Shown here: positions 1-7,621 of the stretch, piece by piece | Layout: each line of letters starts with the position of its first letter | Position numbering within the stretch: the stretch's first letter is position 1 | Source: Spiribacter vilamensis | GTDB lineage: Bacteria; Pseudomonadota; Gammaproteobacteria; Nitrococcales; Nitrococcaceae | NCBI RefSeq assembly: GCF_004217415.1 | Contig: NZ_SHLI01000001.1 | Location: 992,001 to 1,056,000 of the forward strand | DNA length: 64,000 bases | Reading direction: 5' to 3' | The notes under the pieces: generated by a model | Databases searched by the model: none | What the model was told of the DNA's origin: nothing | The model's input: only the letters and a program-made list of their open reading frames with translations | Made by a program: the position numbers and the translations under genes

Positions 1-799
1 GGTCTTTTAGCCATTCGATCTTTTTGATGTGCTCCGTCGAGGAGAACTCCGTATCATTTTGAGAGATGTCTTCGAAGGCGTGCCCCGCAACCGCAAGATG
101 GCAGAAGTAGTCAATCAGCTTCCGAAGGTTGCGACCCTCATCTCCATAGGTTGCGATCTTGCTCATCACGAAATCCGCGCTCGATAGAGGAACACCCTTT
201 GCGTTGATCCGAACAAATATCTCGGCCACAGTCTCAACATCGAGATCGTCAGCCAGCGAGATCACGCCGATCTGGGCATGCTCAATCCCCGCCAGGTTTG
301 TAAACGTCTTCTCAACCGTCTCCTGATCAACATCGGGGTTGCGCCCGAAGTACTCTTTCAGGAACGACAGCTGACTCTTGGCGGAGAAAAACGTCGAGAT
401 GTCGTGTACCCACTGGTTACTGTGTGCAATCGCTGGCGTCTTGGTCGCAAACTCCTCCGTTAACGGGTTGAAAGAGATAGCAATGCGCTGCTTCTGGTAG
501 CGGTTTCCCACCACCTTCTGGCCGGCGATTGCTGCCCTCAAGGCGCTTACACGCTGCTGCCCATCAATAAGAATCTGCTGATGTGCAGCCACCTGACCGC
601 CTTTGAGTTTGGCGCCCACTGACTGCCACGTGATCAGGTACCCCACCGGATAGCCGTTGTAGAGAGAGTCCATGAGGTCACGGACCTGCGACGTCTTCCA
701 GACAAAGGGACGCTGCAGCTCTGGAATCGCGATTTTATCGCTGCGCACGTCCGATAGCACCTGGCTAATCGCGGTTTGTTTGACCTCATATTTGGCCAT
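1..799 (-). CDS. DUF262 domain protein (GmrSD/ParB-like nuclease superfamily), 3' end outside window
   Basis: Reading the minus strand from the ATG at 799 gives 266 uninterrupted codons that run off the left edge. DUF262 landmarks visible in order are IPELQRPFVW (about residues 25-34), GYPVGYLITW, the DGQQR motif (near residue 80) and FVRINAKGVPLSSADF (near 200). In this family the DGQQR segment belongs to a ParB/Srx-like nucleotide-binding or nuclease fold, found in type IV restriction (GmrS/GmrD), Ssp and other defence proteins as well as uncharacterised proteins. Only the N-terminal domain is visible, so the C-terminal domain that would separate these classes is missing. The gene lies next to other accessory genes. 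Family assignment is firm; function is not. Confidence 0.85.
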   Translation of the reverse strand, partial: MAKYEVKQTAISQVLSDVRSDKIAIPELQRPFVWKTSQVRDLMDSLYNGYPVGYLITWQSVGAKLKGGQVAAHQQILIDGQQRVSALRAAIAGQKVVGNRYQKQRIAISFNPLTEEFATKTPAIAHSNQWVHDISTFFSAKSQLSFLKEYFGRNPDVDQETVEKTFTNLAGIEHAQIGVISLADDLDVETVAEIFVRINAKGVPLSSADFVMSKIATYGDEGRNLRKLIDYFCHLAVAGHAFEDISQNDTEFSSTEHIKKIEWLKD

Positions 800-957
800 C
801 TAACGTATCCCTTCGCGGTTGATGCCTACCGGTAAATGGATCTATTTCTGTAGACGAGGATTGACCTGAACGACCTAAACACCAGCTTGTTGTGTAGGCT
901 CTAGATGAGCGAGATCGGCCTATGAGGCAAAATCTCTGCATCTTGGTCTATGGAACA

Positions 958-1881
958 CTAAACCCAAACAAATCGCTCTCCGGATATCCTCTGCAATCCA
1001 TCCCATCGGTAAGCCGTTAACTTCCCCGTCGGCAGCGGTTCGGTCACTGTGTAATCAACGCACGCGACCTTGCTGCTCATCGGTTGTGGTGTACCGCGCA
1101 GCCAGTAATGGCCGACAAAAACCGGCTTATCGTCCTGATAGCCCGGGAGCTCGTGTGTCGGAACCTCTTCATCGGGCAACGTTGCGCGGGTCTGCTCATC
1201 CATCATTGCGATTGAGCGATAGGTCGCTTGGCCCTCGTCCCACCAGCGCGTGCGGATATGTCGGCGCTCGTTACGTTCTTTATCGAGGAACGTCGCACCG
1301 TCCGGGAGTGGGATTTCCAGGCCTTTTAGCACCGTTTCCACGGCCTCGTAGGCTTCGCTGCCTTTCTGTGCGACTTCCGGCCACGCCCGCTCTGTCAGTC
1401 GCTGCCCATCATCGGTGAGCGGACCTAGTGTCTCCAGCGCCCAGTGGTGCCAGCAGGCATGCACAACCCGCAAAGCCTCCAGATCGAGGTAGAGCGGCAG
1501 GGTCTTGAACCAGGCAATCATCTCGTCGTGCAGGTCACTGTCCTCACCGACCTGGTCCAGGAAGGCCGCATGCTGCTGGCGGTTCTTTTCTGAGTGCGGA
1601 CGCAGGCGTTCATCAGGACGATCGGGATGCGGGGTCTTGAAGGCCACGGCATTGAATTCGTGGTTGCCCATGACGGCGAGCGCTGAACCGCGCTCGATCA
1701 TGCGGCGGACCAACTCGTAGGTCTCGACCTGCTCCGGGCCGCGATCGATGAAGTCACCCAAAAAGATGGCGTGCCGCTCGGGATGGCGCCAGCTATGGCC
1801 ATCGTGATCATATCCAAGCTTCTGGAGGAGGGATTCCAGGCGGCTCGCATGTCCATGAATATCGCCGATGATGTCGTACAT
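958..1881 (-). CDS. calcineurin-like metallophosphoesterase (PPP/ApaH-type)
   Basis: 307 residues. The three PPP-family metal-binding blocks are intact and near the N-terminus: GDIHGH (D7, H9), GDFIDRG (D43, R47) and GNHE (N73, H74). These coordinate two metal ions, and in this family they hydrolyse phosphoprotein serine/threonine or dinucleoside polyphosphates. The protein is longer than ApaH (about 280) and carries a C-terminal segment with GHYWLRG, which fits the metal-liganding His of PPP enzymes. No signal peptide is seen, so it is probably cytosolic. The start at 1881 is the first ATG and lies directly before the first motif. The substrate cannot be told from sequence. It stands alone on the minus strand. 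Confidence 0.85.
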   Translation of the reverse strand: MYDIIGDIHGHASRLESLLQKLGYDHDGHSWRHPERHAIFLGDFIDRGPEQVETYELVRRMIERGSALAVMGNHEFNAVAFKTPHPDRPDERLRPHSEKNRQQHAAFLDQVGEDSDLHDEMIAWFKTLPLYLDLEALRVVHACWHHWALETLGPLTDDGQRLTERAWPEVAQKGSEAYEAVETVLKGLEIPLPDGATFLDKERNERRHIRTRWWDEGQATYRSIAMMDEQTRATLPDEEVPTHELPGYQDDKPVFVGHYWLRGTPQPMSSKVACVDYTVTEPLPTGKLTAYRWDGLQRISGERFVWV

Positions 1882-1962
1882 GACCTGTTCCCTGGTCCGT
1901 TGATCTGAAGGGAGCGTACTAGCCGTCCGGCGGCGGATCCAGCCCGAAAATTGGCCTTGCCA

Positions 1963-2388
1963 TCACAGCCAGCCCTCGAGCTCAGCCACCTCACCCTTTA
2001 TCAACTCCCCTGGGTCCAGAACCTGGATACGCACCTCAGTGGTGTTTTTCAGTCTGTCCGCCTGTCGCTCGCGTCCGACCCACTCTCGCAGCCGGCGGCG
2101 GGCACTATCATCGAGCTCATCCACCGTGAGGCTCCAGTAGGTCGCTGGGCGGATGTAACGCCGCGTCCGGATCCAGCCTTTCAAAACGAGTTCGTGGATG
2201 ATGGCGGCGCGGGCACGGCCCTCACAGCCAAAGCGCTCCGCCTCGCCGTGTTCGGCGTACATCGACCGCAGCCATCCCTCGGTCACCCCAAAGCGGGCCG
2301 GGTCGGCGATGACGGAAGCGATATGCGAGGTCTGGACCTCGAGCTGATCGCCATCCGGCGTGATCCAGTGGGCAGGTGTAAGCGTCAT
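1963..2388 (-). CDS. hypothetical protein, about 141 residues
   Basis: I start at the ATG at 2388 because GGGAGGG lies 7-8 bases upstream; an upstream in-frame ATG at 2520 lacks a ribosome-binding site and adds a low-complexity Arg-rich extension. The product begins MTLTPAHWITPDG and is soluble, with a conserved-looking core (HIASVIADPARFGV, then RAAIIHELVLKGWIR) and a charged helical C-terminus. The GWIR/RRY/YWSL pattern resembles a small winged-helix-like region, but I do not recognise the family. No partner gene is obvious; the gene is separated from the neighbouring phosphoesterase by about 80 bp. Confidence 0.6.
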   Translation of the reverse strand: MTLTPAHWITPDGDQLEVQTSHIASVIADPARFGVTEGWLRSMYAEHGEAERFGCEGRARAAIIHELVLKGWIRTRRYIRPATYWSLTVDELDDSARRRLREWVGRERQADRLKNTTEVRIQVLDPGELIKGEVAELEGWL

Positions 2389-2604
2389 CCGGTCGCCCTC
2401 CCGTGTGGCACCGAGGTGTTCTGGGCGCAATGTAATGCAGCACGACGACAGGCATCGTCGCACCAGCGGGTGCGCTATTAATAGCTGCCGTGGTTTCTGG
2501 CGTCCCCTCCCCTCCGACACTGACTGTCGCCGCCGGTGGTTACGCTTTCAACGTAGTCGGCATGGGTCGGCTGCGCCCGCCTGTCGCGACAAGGAGGCAC
2601 TGTT

Positions 2605-3042
2605 ATGCCTGGCACTCCCTCCATCGAATGCCAGACTTTCACCATTGACGGCTTCGATTACGCCCTGGTGTTGCCCGAGTGTGGCGGCCTCACGCTCGCC
2701 CTTACGAACGGCTATCTCTCTGGCCGCGGCCCATTGCGCGGGATCTACGAGGAAGACGATCCCTTTGAGAAGTGGGAGGACTATGATCCTCGGATCGAGG
2801 TTTTCGACGACATCACCCTCGGTATCAACGGCTTTCGCCTAATTCGCGAAGCACGCAATCGTATTAACGGCTGGGCGAACCGCGTGCGGCCAAGCTATTT
2901 CTTCATCTCACCCAGTACCGATCGTAAGGCCCCCGTCTATGACCGGATCTGCGCCCTGCTCGCCCGCCGCATCAAGGGCTATCACTACCAGCAGATTGAA
3001 GGCAGCCATCAGTTCTACCGCCTCCACGGGGGACACGCATGA
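2605..3042 (+). CDS. hypothetical protein, first gene of a two-gene unit
   Basis: 145 residues beginning MPGTPSIECQTF, with a strong ribosome-binding site (AAGGAGG, 8 bases before the ATG). It has no signal peptide or membrane segment. The C-terminal half contains YDRICALLARRIKGYHYQQIEG, an amphipathic helix. The stop codon overlaps the start of the next gene in an ATGA arrangement, so the two are translationally coupled and probably act together. I do not recognise the family. A coupled small pair with a putative DNA-binding second partner could be a toxin-antitoxin-like module, but nothing in the sequence proves it. Confidence 0.65.
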   Translation: MPGTPSIECQTFTIDGFDYALVLPECGGLTLALTNGYLSGRGPLRGIYEEDDPFEKWEDYDPRIEVFDDITLGINGFRLIREARNRINGWANRVRPSYFFISPSTDRKAPVYDRICALLARRIKGYHYQQIEGSHQFYRLHGGHA

Positions 3043-3611
3043 CGGATACCAATCCACTCAAAGCTACTGTCACCGAGCGGATGGAGACGCTGGCGATGAC
3101 CCGCGGCCAGCTAGGCCGTCGGCTCAGCAATCGCAATCCATCCAAAGCGCTACGGCGTCTGGATGATTACCTGGCGCGGGGTGCCAGCCCGAGCAGTGAC
3201 TTTACCGCTCGCCTGGCCGAGGCGCTTGAGACCTCGCCCGATGCGCTAGAAGACGCGGTCGTTGACCATCGAACGCAGCAACAGGCGCACGCCGAGACCC
3301 GATACCGTGAGACGTTCGTCGCGCATGCGGTCTGGACCACGACCCGGGAGCGACCAGGCTCGTTCGCCATGGCCGGATTGATCAACGCGCCCGCTCGTCG
3401 TGTACTCCGATTTCCCGCGGATTTGCCGGACACCGAATACGTCGCTTATTGCCGTGACAATGCGCCAGAAGGCATCCCGCTTTACGGCCACGTCACCGGG
3501 TTTGTGATCAACTACCATCCGGACCAGGCGGTGCGCTATGACCTGGAGGGCGAGCGGCTGGAGACGCTGGCGGCAGCGAAACGCGTGGGCGTCGCAGTCG
3601 CCTCGGTCTAG
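3039..3611 (+). CDS. hypothetical protein with N-terminal helix-turn-helix-like region
   Basis: 190 residues, coupled to the preceding gene by a 4-bp ATGA overlap. Residues about 10-70 (TERMETLAMTRGQLGRRLSN, then SSDFTARLAEALETSPDAL) look like a phage-repressor or XRE-type helical bundle, here with NRNPSKALRRLDDYL between the helices. The C-terminal half (residues about 85-185) is beta-rich, with GHVTGFVINYHPDQAVRYDLEGE. I infer a DNA-binding or regulatory role from the N-terminus only; the C-terminal domain is not recognised. Confidence 0.65.
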   Translation: MTDTNPLKATVTERMETLAMTRGQLGRRLSNRNPSKALRRLDDYLARGASPSSDFTARLAEALETSPDALEDAVVDHRTQQQAHAETRYRETFVAHAVWTTTRERPGSFAMAGLINAPARRVLRFPADLPDTEYVAYCRDNAPEGIPLYGHVTGFVINYHPDQAVRYDLEGERLETLAAAKRVGVAVASV

Positions 3612-3627
3612 CCAGGTATCTGGTTAC

Positions 3628-4626
3628 TCAAATACCAGCCTGTCGCTGAACCGCAGCATTCAGCTTCTCAACGACCGCTTCCCGCAGCCATGCCGGTGCC
3701 CGGATATCCAGGTGCGGGGCCTGTGCCATCAGCCACCAGCGCAAATCCTGGGTGTCGCTCACGGTCACGATGACATGGAATTGATCGGCTGATACCGGCT
3801 CGATGACCTGATCGTCACCGAGCGGCGACTCCTCGATATGCGACAGCACGGGCCGATCGCAGCGGAGCTCGAGGCGAATGGGTTGATCGGACAGGAGCTG
3901 GCCCATGGCGCCGGACTGAATATAGTTATCGAGATCAAAGTCCTCGCGCTCCTCCGCCGGCGCCTCTCTCAGCGTCGCATCACTGGCACGATGCAGCACG
4001 AGCTGGCGGACACCCTCCCGGCCATCGATCCGGCAGACGAGATAGATATTCGGGTCGCGCAGGATCAGGCCATACGGATGGACCCGAATCGTTTCCGGTC
4101 GGTCCCAGTGCCGCGCCTGGTATCGGAGCTCGCACTGGCGCTCGCGCAGCAAGGCCTCAGAGACGATCTCGAGCACCGCACCGTCTACCGCAGGACGCTG
4201 CGTCATCAGGCCCCGATTGATGACTCGCACCTGGTCGGGCCACTTTCCGAGTGGATGATGCTGCCGCTCCAGGGTCTGTTGTGCCTCCTCGAAGTGAGGC
4301 TTGAGGTGCCGGAGCGCGCGCTGCGGCAGCACCGGGGTGAGGTAGGCCCGGGCGAGCTCCAGCGTTAGGGCAGCAGGCAGATCCAGCGCCGGGATCATGT
4401 TCGAGGTGGCCTCCGCGTCGTAGGCCCATCCGTAGGGACGCGTGTCCTCGTCAGCAATCAGGGGAAACCAGGCGGATAAGCGGCCGAGATCACGCTGGAT
4501 TGTGCGCAGGTCGACCTCGAATCCGTGGTCATGCAATCCGTCACGCAGCCGGTTGGCCGTAATCGTGCGCGGGTAGCGCGGGATCATCCGCAGCATGGTG
4601 ATATAGCGGAGCGTGGTGTCGGTCAT
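3628..4626 (-). CDS. WYL-domain transcriptional regulator (YafY/DeoR-like)
   Basis: 332 residues. The N-terminus (residues 1-65) is a winged helix-turn-helix with DLRTIQRDLGRLSAWFPL as the recognition region. The middle and C-terminus carry a WYL domain: a strand with LRYQARHWDRPETIRVHPYGLI, then YLVCRIDGREGVRQLVLHRAS and a WCX-like C-terminal extension (DTQDLRWWLMAQAPHLDIRAP). WYL proteins sense nucleic acid or nucleotide ligands, and several of them (BrxR, CapW) control anti-phage loci. The DUF262 gene and the Fic gene nearby make a defence-related role possible, but that is inference. AGGGAAAGG upstream supports the start at 4626. Confidence 0.85.
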   Translation of the reverse strand: MTDTTLRYITMLRMIPRYPRTITANRLRDGLHDHGFEVDLRTIQRDLGRLSAWFPLIADEDTRPYGWAYDAEATSNMIPALDLPAALTLELARAYLTPVLPQRALRHLKPHFEEAQQTLERQHHPLGKWPDQVRVINRGLMTQRPAVDGAVLEIVSEALLRERQCELRYQARHWDRPETIRVHPYGLILRDPNIYLVCRIDGREGVRQLVLHRASDATLREAPAEEREDFDLDNYIQSGAMGQLLSDQPIRLELRCDRPVLSHIEESPLGDDQVIEPVSADQFHVIVTVSDTQDLRWWLMAQAPHLDIRAPAWLREAVVEKLNAAVQRQAGI

Positions 4627-4752
4627 GTCGCTGCCTTTCCCTGGAGCCTGTGCGTTGAAAGCCTAATGGATATCACGTGCTACGTTGCGGGTGTGACCGG
4701 CAGTACGGACCTGCCACGCAAACAGACCGATCAACTTACGAGGCCGCCTCCA

Positions 4753-5304
4753 ATGAAATCACTCATCGCGCTATTGGTGGGAATGCTGCTGGCCACGAGC
4801 GCCTTCGCCGAGGAAGACAGCTTCCAGGCCCTCCGCGACGGGGGCCATGTCCTACTGCTTCGCCATGCCATCGCCCCGGGGTTTGGTGACCCGACGGGAT
4901 TCGAGCTGGATGACTGCGCTACGCAACGCAATCTCTCGGCAGAAGGCCGGGAACAGGCTCGGGCCATTGGCGAGCGCCTGCGTGCCGAGGGGCTCGGGGA
5001 TGCCGCCGTTTACACCAGCGAATGGTGCCGTGGCCGGGAAACGGCAGAGGAAATGGCGCTCACCGAACCACAACCCCATCCCGGCCTGAACAGCTTTTTC
5101 CAGAACCGAGAGAAGCGCGATGAGATCGTTGCCGAACTACGCGATCTACTCGGCGCGCTCGCCAACGGCCCGCCGGCAGTCCTCGTTACCCATGGAGTGA
5201 GCATCCGGGCGGTGACCGGACAGGGTGTTCGTTCCGGGGAAGGGGTTGTCGTGCGACCCGAGGCAGACGGTTCCGTCAGCTTCATCGGCGCGTTTCCGCC
5301 CTGA
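4753..5304 (+). CDS. periplasmic histidine phosphatase superfamily protein
   Basis: 183 residues. The ATG at 4753 gives a clean signal peptide (MKSLIALLVGMLLATSAFA). The catalytic RH pair is R37-H38 in LLLRHAIAPG; this is the branch-1 RHG motif with Ala in place of Gly, as in many SixA-like and exported members. The second catalytic histidine is H147 in LVTHGVSI, and the phosphate-pocket arginine is in TSEWCRGRET. Family members are phosphomonoesterases; the substrate is unknown and the action is extracytoplasmic. A degenerate partial copy of codons 114-131 lies at 7480-7532, beyond the blue-light gene pair. Confidence 0.88.
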   Translation: MKSLIALLVGMLLATSAFAEEDSFQALRDGGHVLLLRHAIAPGFGDPTGFELDDCATQRNLSAEGREQARAIGERLRAEGLGDAAVYTSEWCRGRETAEEMALTEPQPHPGLNSFFQNREKRDEIVAELRDLLGALANGPPAVLVTHGVSIRAVTGQGVRSGEGVVVRPEADGSVSFIGAFPP

Positions 5305-5382
5305 TTGTCGGACGGGTGATCGCCTGGACCACCACCGAGCGTAAGCCGGCAGACCCGGTCGTGTCGGTCGCTCCCCGTTTAT

Positions 5383-5826
5383 CTAACCTTTCTGCACAGA
5401 CTGATGCTGCGACAGTAGATTCTCCAGCACTGAAACAAGGTTTTTACCAGTTTCGTGCATTTTCATCTTGTCTTTCGATTCAAGAATACCACTCAAGTCG
5501 AACCGTTCCTCATCTTCAATGCCCGCAAATGCCATTGCCCACTCGCTAAACCCGCGAGATTCGATCGGCTCGAAATGAAGAACGGCGATATCGGAGTGGC
5601 GGTCATCCATCTGAATCTCTTCGAATAGATCCTCAAGCGTGTCTTCTTCCCCTTCAATCACCTGACAAAAGACATCGCCAGAGTAGAGCAAAGCTCCGGT
5701 CACATTGAGCGATGGATTATTCTTGTGAGCGGAAGCTAATATGTCAGCGATTTCCTCTTCAACTTCCTGACGCGGCTTTTGAATACTGTTTTTACTGATA
5801 TAAGCCAGGCTGTAAAGCTGAGACAT
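5383..5826 (-). CDS. BLUF-domain blue-light photoreceptor
   Basis: 147 residues, a single BLUF domain with a short C-terminal tail. The flavin-binding photoactive residues fall exactly where expected by spacing to AppA: Tyr9 (LAYIS), Asn37 (KNNPSLNVTG), Gln55 (FCQVIEG) and Trp96 (FSEWAMAF). Light would change FAD hydrogen bonding through Tyr9/Gln55. No output domain is fused; the gene directly upstream on the same strand (91 bp away) encodes a GGDEF-EAL protein, so the pair looks like a split version of BLUF-EAL proteins such as BlrP1. GGAG lies before the start. Base composition is more AT-rich than the surroundings. Confidence 0.95.
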   Translation of the reverse strand: MSQLYSLAYISKNSIQKPRQEVEEEIADILASAHKNNPSLNVTGALLYSGDVFCQVIEGEEDTLEDLFEEIQMDDRHSDIAVLHFEPIESRGFSEWAMAFAGIEDEERFDLSGILESKDKMKMHETGKNLVSVLENLLSQHQSVQKG

Positions 5827-5917
5827 GGCAGTGCACTCCGGTGTCGTAGAATTTAGAAGCGTCCAGTTGACCCCTCTGAAGGATCCCTGGGTATTGTTTA
5901 CAGAGCCCTTGCTTGTT

Positions 5918-7264
5918 TCAAGCCCTGACGAGGCTTTCGCTCGAATGTCTCACGTAGTCGGCAACCTCCGCAGCTGGCATAGGCCGGGAAAAATAATAGC
6001 CCTGTATCAGATTTGCACCGCAATCGCGCACCACTCGGAGTTGGTATTCATTTTCAATGCCTTCGACAATCGGAGTCAGTTCAAAAGTCGCAGCCAGGGA
6101 AAGGATACATTGAGTCATTCGAAGACTCCCCTTGCTTTCAAACCTGTTGTCACTGCCAATCTTCTGTACAAAGGATCTGTCGAGTTTTAGGTAATCAAGC
6201 GGAAGATTGTTTACTTGTGTTAATGAAGAGTAACCAGTTCCAAAGTCATCGAGCGCGATTCTGAACCCCATGTCACGCAACTTTTCTATCGTGGCAATCA
6301 TCCCCTGACTGAAGGCGGAAGATTCAGTGAGTTCTAACTTGACAAGGTCAGGACTCAAGCCACTTTCTGAGATAGCCTTCTGTGCAGCGTTCAATAGCAC
6401 TTCTGGATGGATAAACTGAGTCGGTGAGAGGTTGATGCTCACGCCAATCGGATTTCCGTCGTGATCATATGGCCACTGAACTGCGTCCGTGCACGCTTTT
6501 TTCAGCACCCAGCTCCCCAGAACGTCCATCACCTGGATCTTCTCTGCTGCAGGGATGAATTGGTCGGGCAATATAAATCCATGTGTTGGGTGTTGCCACC
6601 GAATCAGCGCTTCAAACGCATCGATTTTATTTTCCGTTGTGTTAATTATAGGATGATAATAAAGCTGGAATTCTTCGTTATCAATTCCACGGTGCAAATC
6701 GGCATGATTGGTCGATAGAGAAACACGTAGATTATTTTCTAGCGCATGCGCCGCTTTAGCCTCTTCCTGATACCGCTCATCGTATAAACAGTAATTTTTT
6801 CCACTCTTTTTTGCCCGATTAAGCGATACCTCGGCACAATGCAATAGCAAATCTCGAGAAATGTTAGAACCGGGCAACGATTCCGCGGCTCCAAAACGTA
6901 CGTTAAGGACAATTACTTCACCGCGCAATACTAACGGACGTTCAATGAAGTCGCGCACAACCTCGACTTCTTTATTTAAATCGAATTCTCCGGTAAACAA
7001 CAAGCAAAAGTGATCTCCATGGGAGCGAGCAATCAGTTCTGTCCCGGAAGAAAACTTTTTGTTTAGACGTTTAGCAATCGTAGATATTACTTTGTCGCCC
7101 AGAGCACTCCCAATACTGTCCGTCATGGTGGAAAAACGGGAAAGTGCAAACAAAAGAACTGCCACCGGCTGTTCCAGCGATTCGTCTTTTAACTCTAAAA
7201 GACGCTTCTCCATACCAATTCGATTAGCGAGTCCGGTCAGAGGGTCGAGGTTCTGATCAGTCAT
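5918..7264 (-). CDS. GGDEF-EAL protein with degenerate GGDEF; probable c-di-GMP phosphodiesterase
   Basis: 448 residues. The N-terminal GGDEF domain (about 1-165) has SHGDHF where an active cyclase has GG(D/E)EF, so it is probably inactive or regulatory. The EAL domain (about 185-440) keeps its catalytic features: EALIRW, a Glu in LTESS, DDFGTGYSS, KLDRSFV, EGIE and QGYYF. I therefore predict hydrolysis of c-di-GMP. No PAS or membrane segment is present, so input probably comes from the BLUF protein encoded immediately downstream. The pair is unusually AT-rich here and is bracketed by an intact gene and a fragment copy of that gene, which suggests acquisition. Confidence 0.92.
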   Translation of the reverse strand: MTDQNLDPLTGLANRIGMEKRLLELKDESLEQPVAVLLFALSRFSTMTDSIGSALGDKVISTIAKRLNKKFSSGTELIARSHGDHFCLLFTGEFDLNKEVEVVRDFIERPLVLRGEVIVLNVRFGAAESLPGSNISRDLLLHCAEVSLNRAKKSGKNYCLYDERYQEEAKAAHALENNLRVSLSTNHADLHRGIDNEEFQLYYHPIINTTENKIDAFEALIRWQHPTHGFILPDQFIPAAEKIQVMDVLGSWVLKKACTDAVQWPYDHDGNPIGVSINLSPTQFIHPEVLLNAAQKAISESGLSPDLVKLELTESSAFSQGMIATIEKLRDMGFRIALDDFGTGYSSLTQVNNLPLDYLKLDRSFVQKIGSDNRFESKGSLRMTQCILSLAATFELTPIVEGIENEYQLRVVRDCGANLIQGYYFSRPMPAAEVADYVRHSSESLVRA

Positions 7265-7621
7265 TAGTTTTCTTTAGATCTATTTTAGGGGATTTGCACC
7301 TGCTGAAGATGCAGGCCAACTTTGCGCGGGAGTATCGCACACTTGTCTTTCAGTTGCATTGTTCGCTTGCGACCTGCTCAGGGACCGTCCGGTTCATTGG
7401 GGGTGCGAACATGTGCAGGACCACTTCCGTCAGCTTGTTGAGTAGTCGTCCACAGTTACCAACTGCCGGACCGATCGCGCTGGAACGGCTTTCCAGAACG
7501 GCGAGCAACGCGATGAGATCGTTACCGAACTGTCCAGGGCCTTGTCGACCGCTCGCCGCAGGGCGATCAACGCTTTCGACTCCTCCGCCAGTTCAACCGC
7601 CATGGCTCGCCATCTCCGTAA
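7265..7621. other. intergenic region with gene debris
   Basis: No intact gene is seen. Positions 7480-7532 carry a decayed piece of a histidine phosphatase gene (separate entry). On the minus strand an ATG near 7603 opens about 57 codons (MAVELAEESKALIALRR and onward) that run antisense through the same debris; I cannot support it as a gene. The 7290-7480 part shows no clear promoter or repeat. Confidence 0.5.
7480..7532 (+). pseudogene. fragment of a histidine phosphatase gene (copy of part of 4753-5304)
   Basis: Positions 7491-7532 match 5098-5139 at 36 of 42 bases by eye, and translate to FQNGEQRDEIVTEL against FQNREKRDEIVAEL in the intact protein. Weaker similarity with small indels extends to about 7480. 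Nothing else of the gene is present, so this is a relic of a duplicate or of a paralogous locus. It lies on the far side of the AT-rich BLUF/EAL pair from the intact gene. Confidence 0.6.

Noticed and set aside
7448-7603. 57-codon minus-strand frame between the GGDEF-EAL and RhuM-Fic genes
   Set aside because: It runs antisense through the decayed phosphatase fragment, and shows no recognisable domain.
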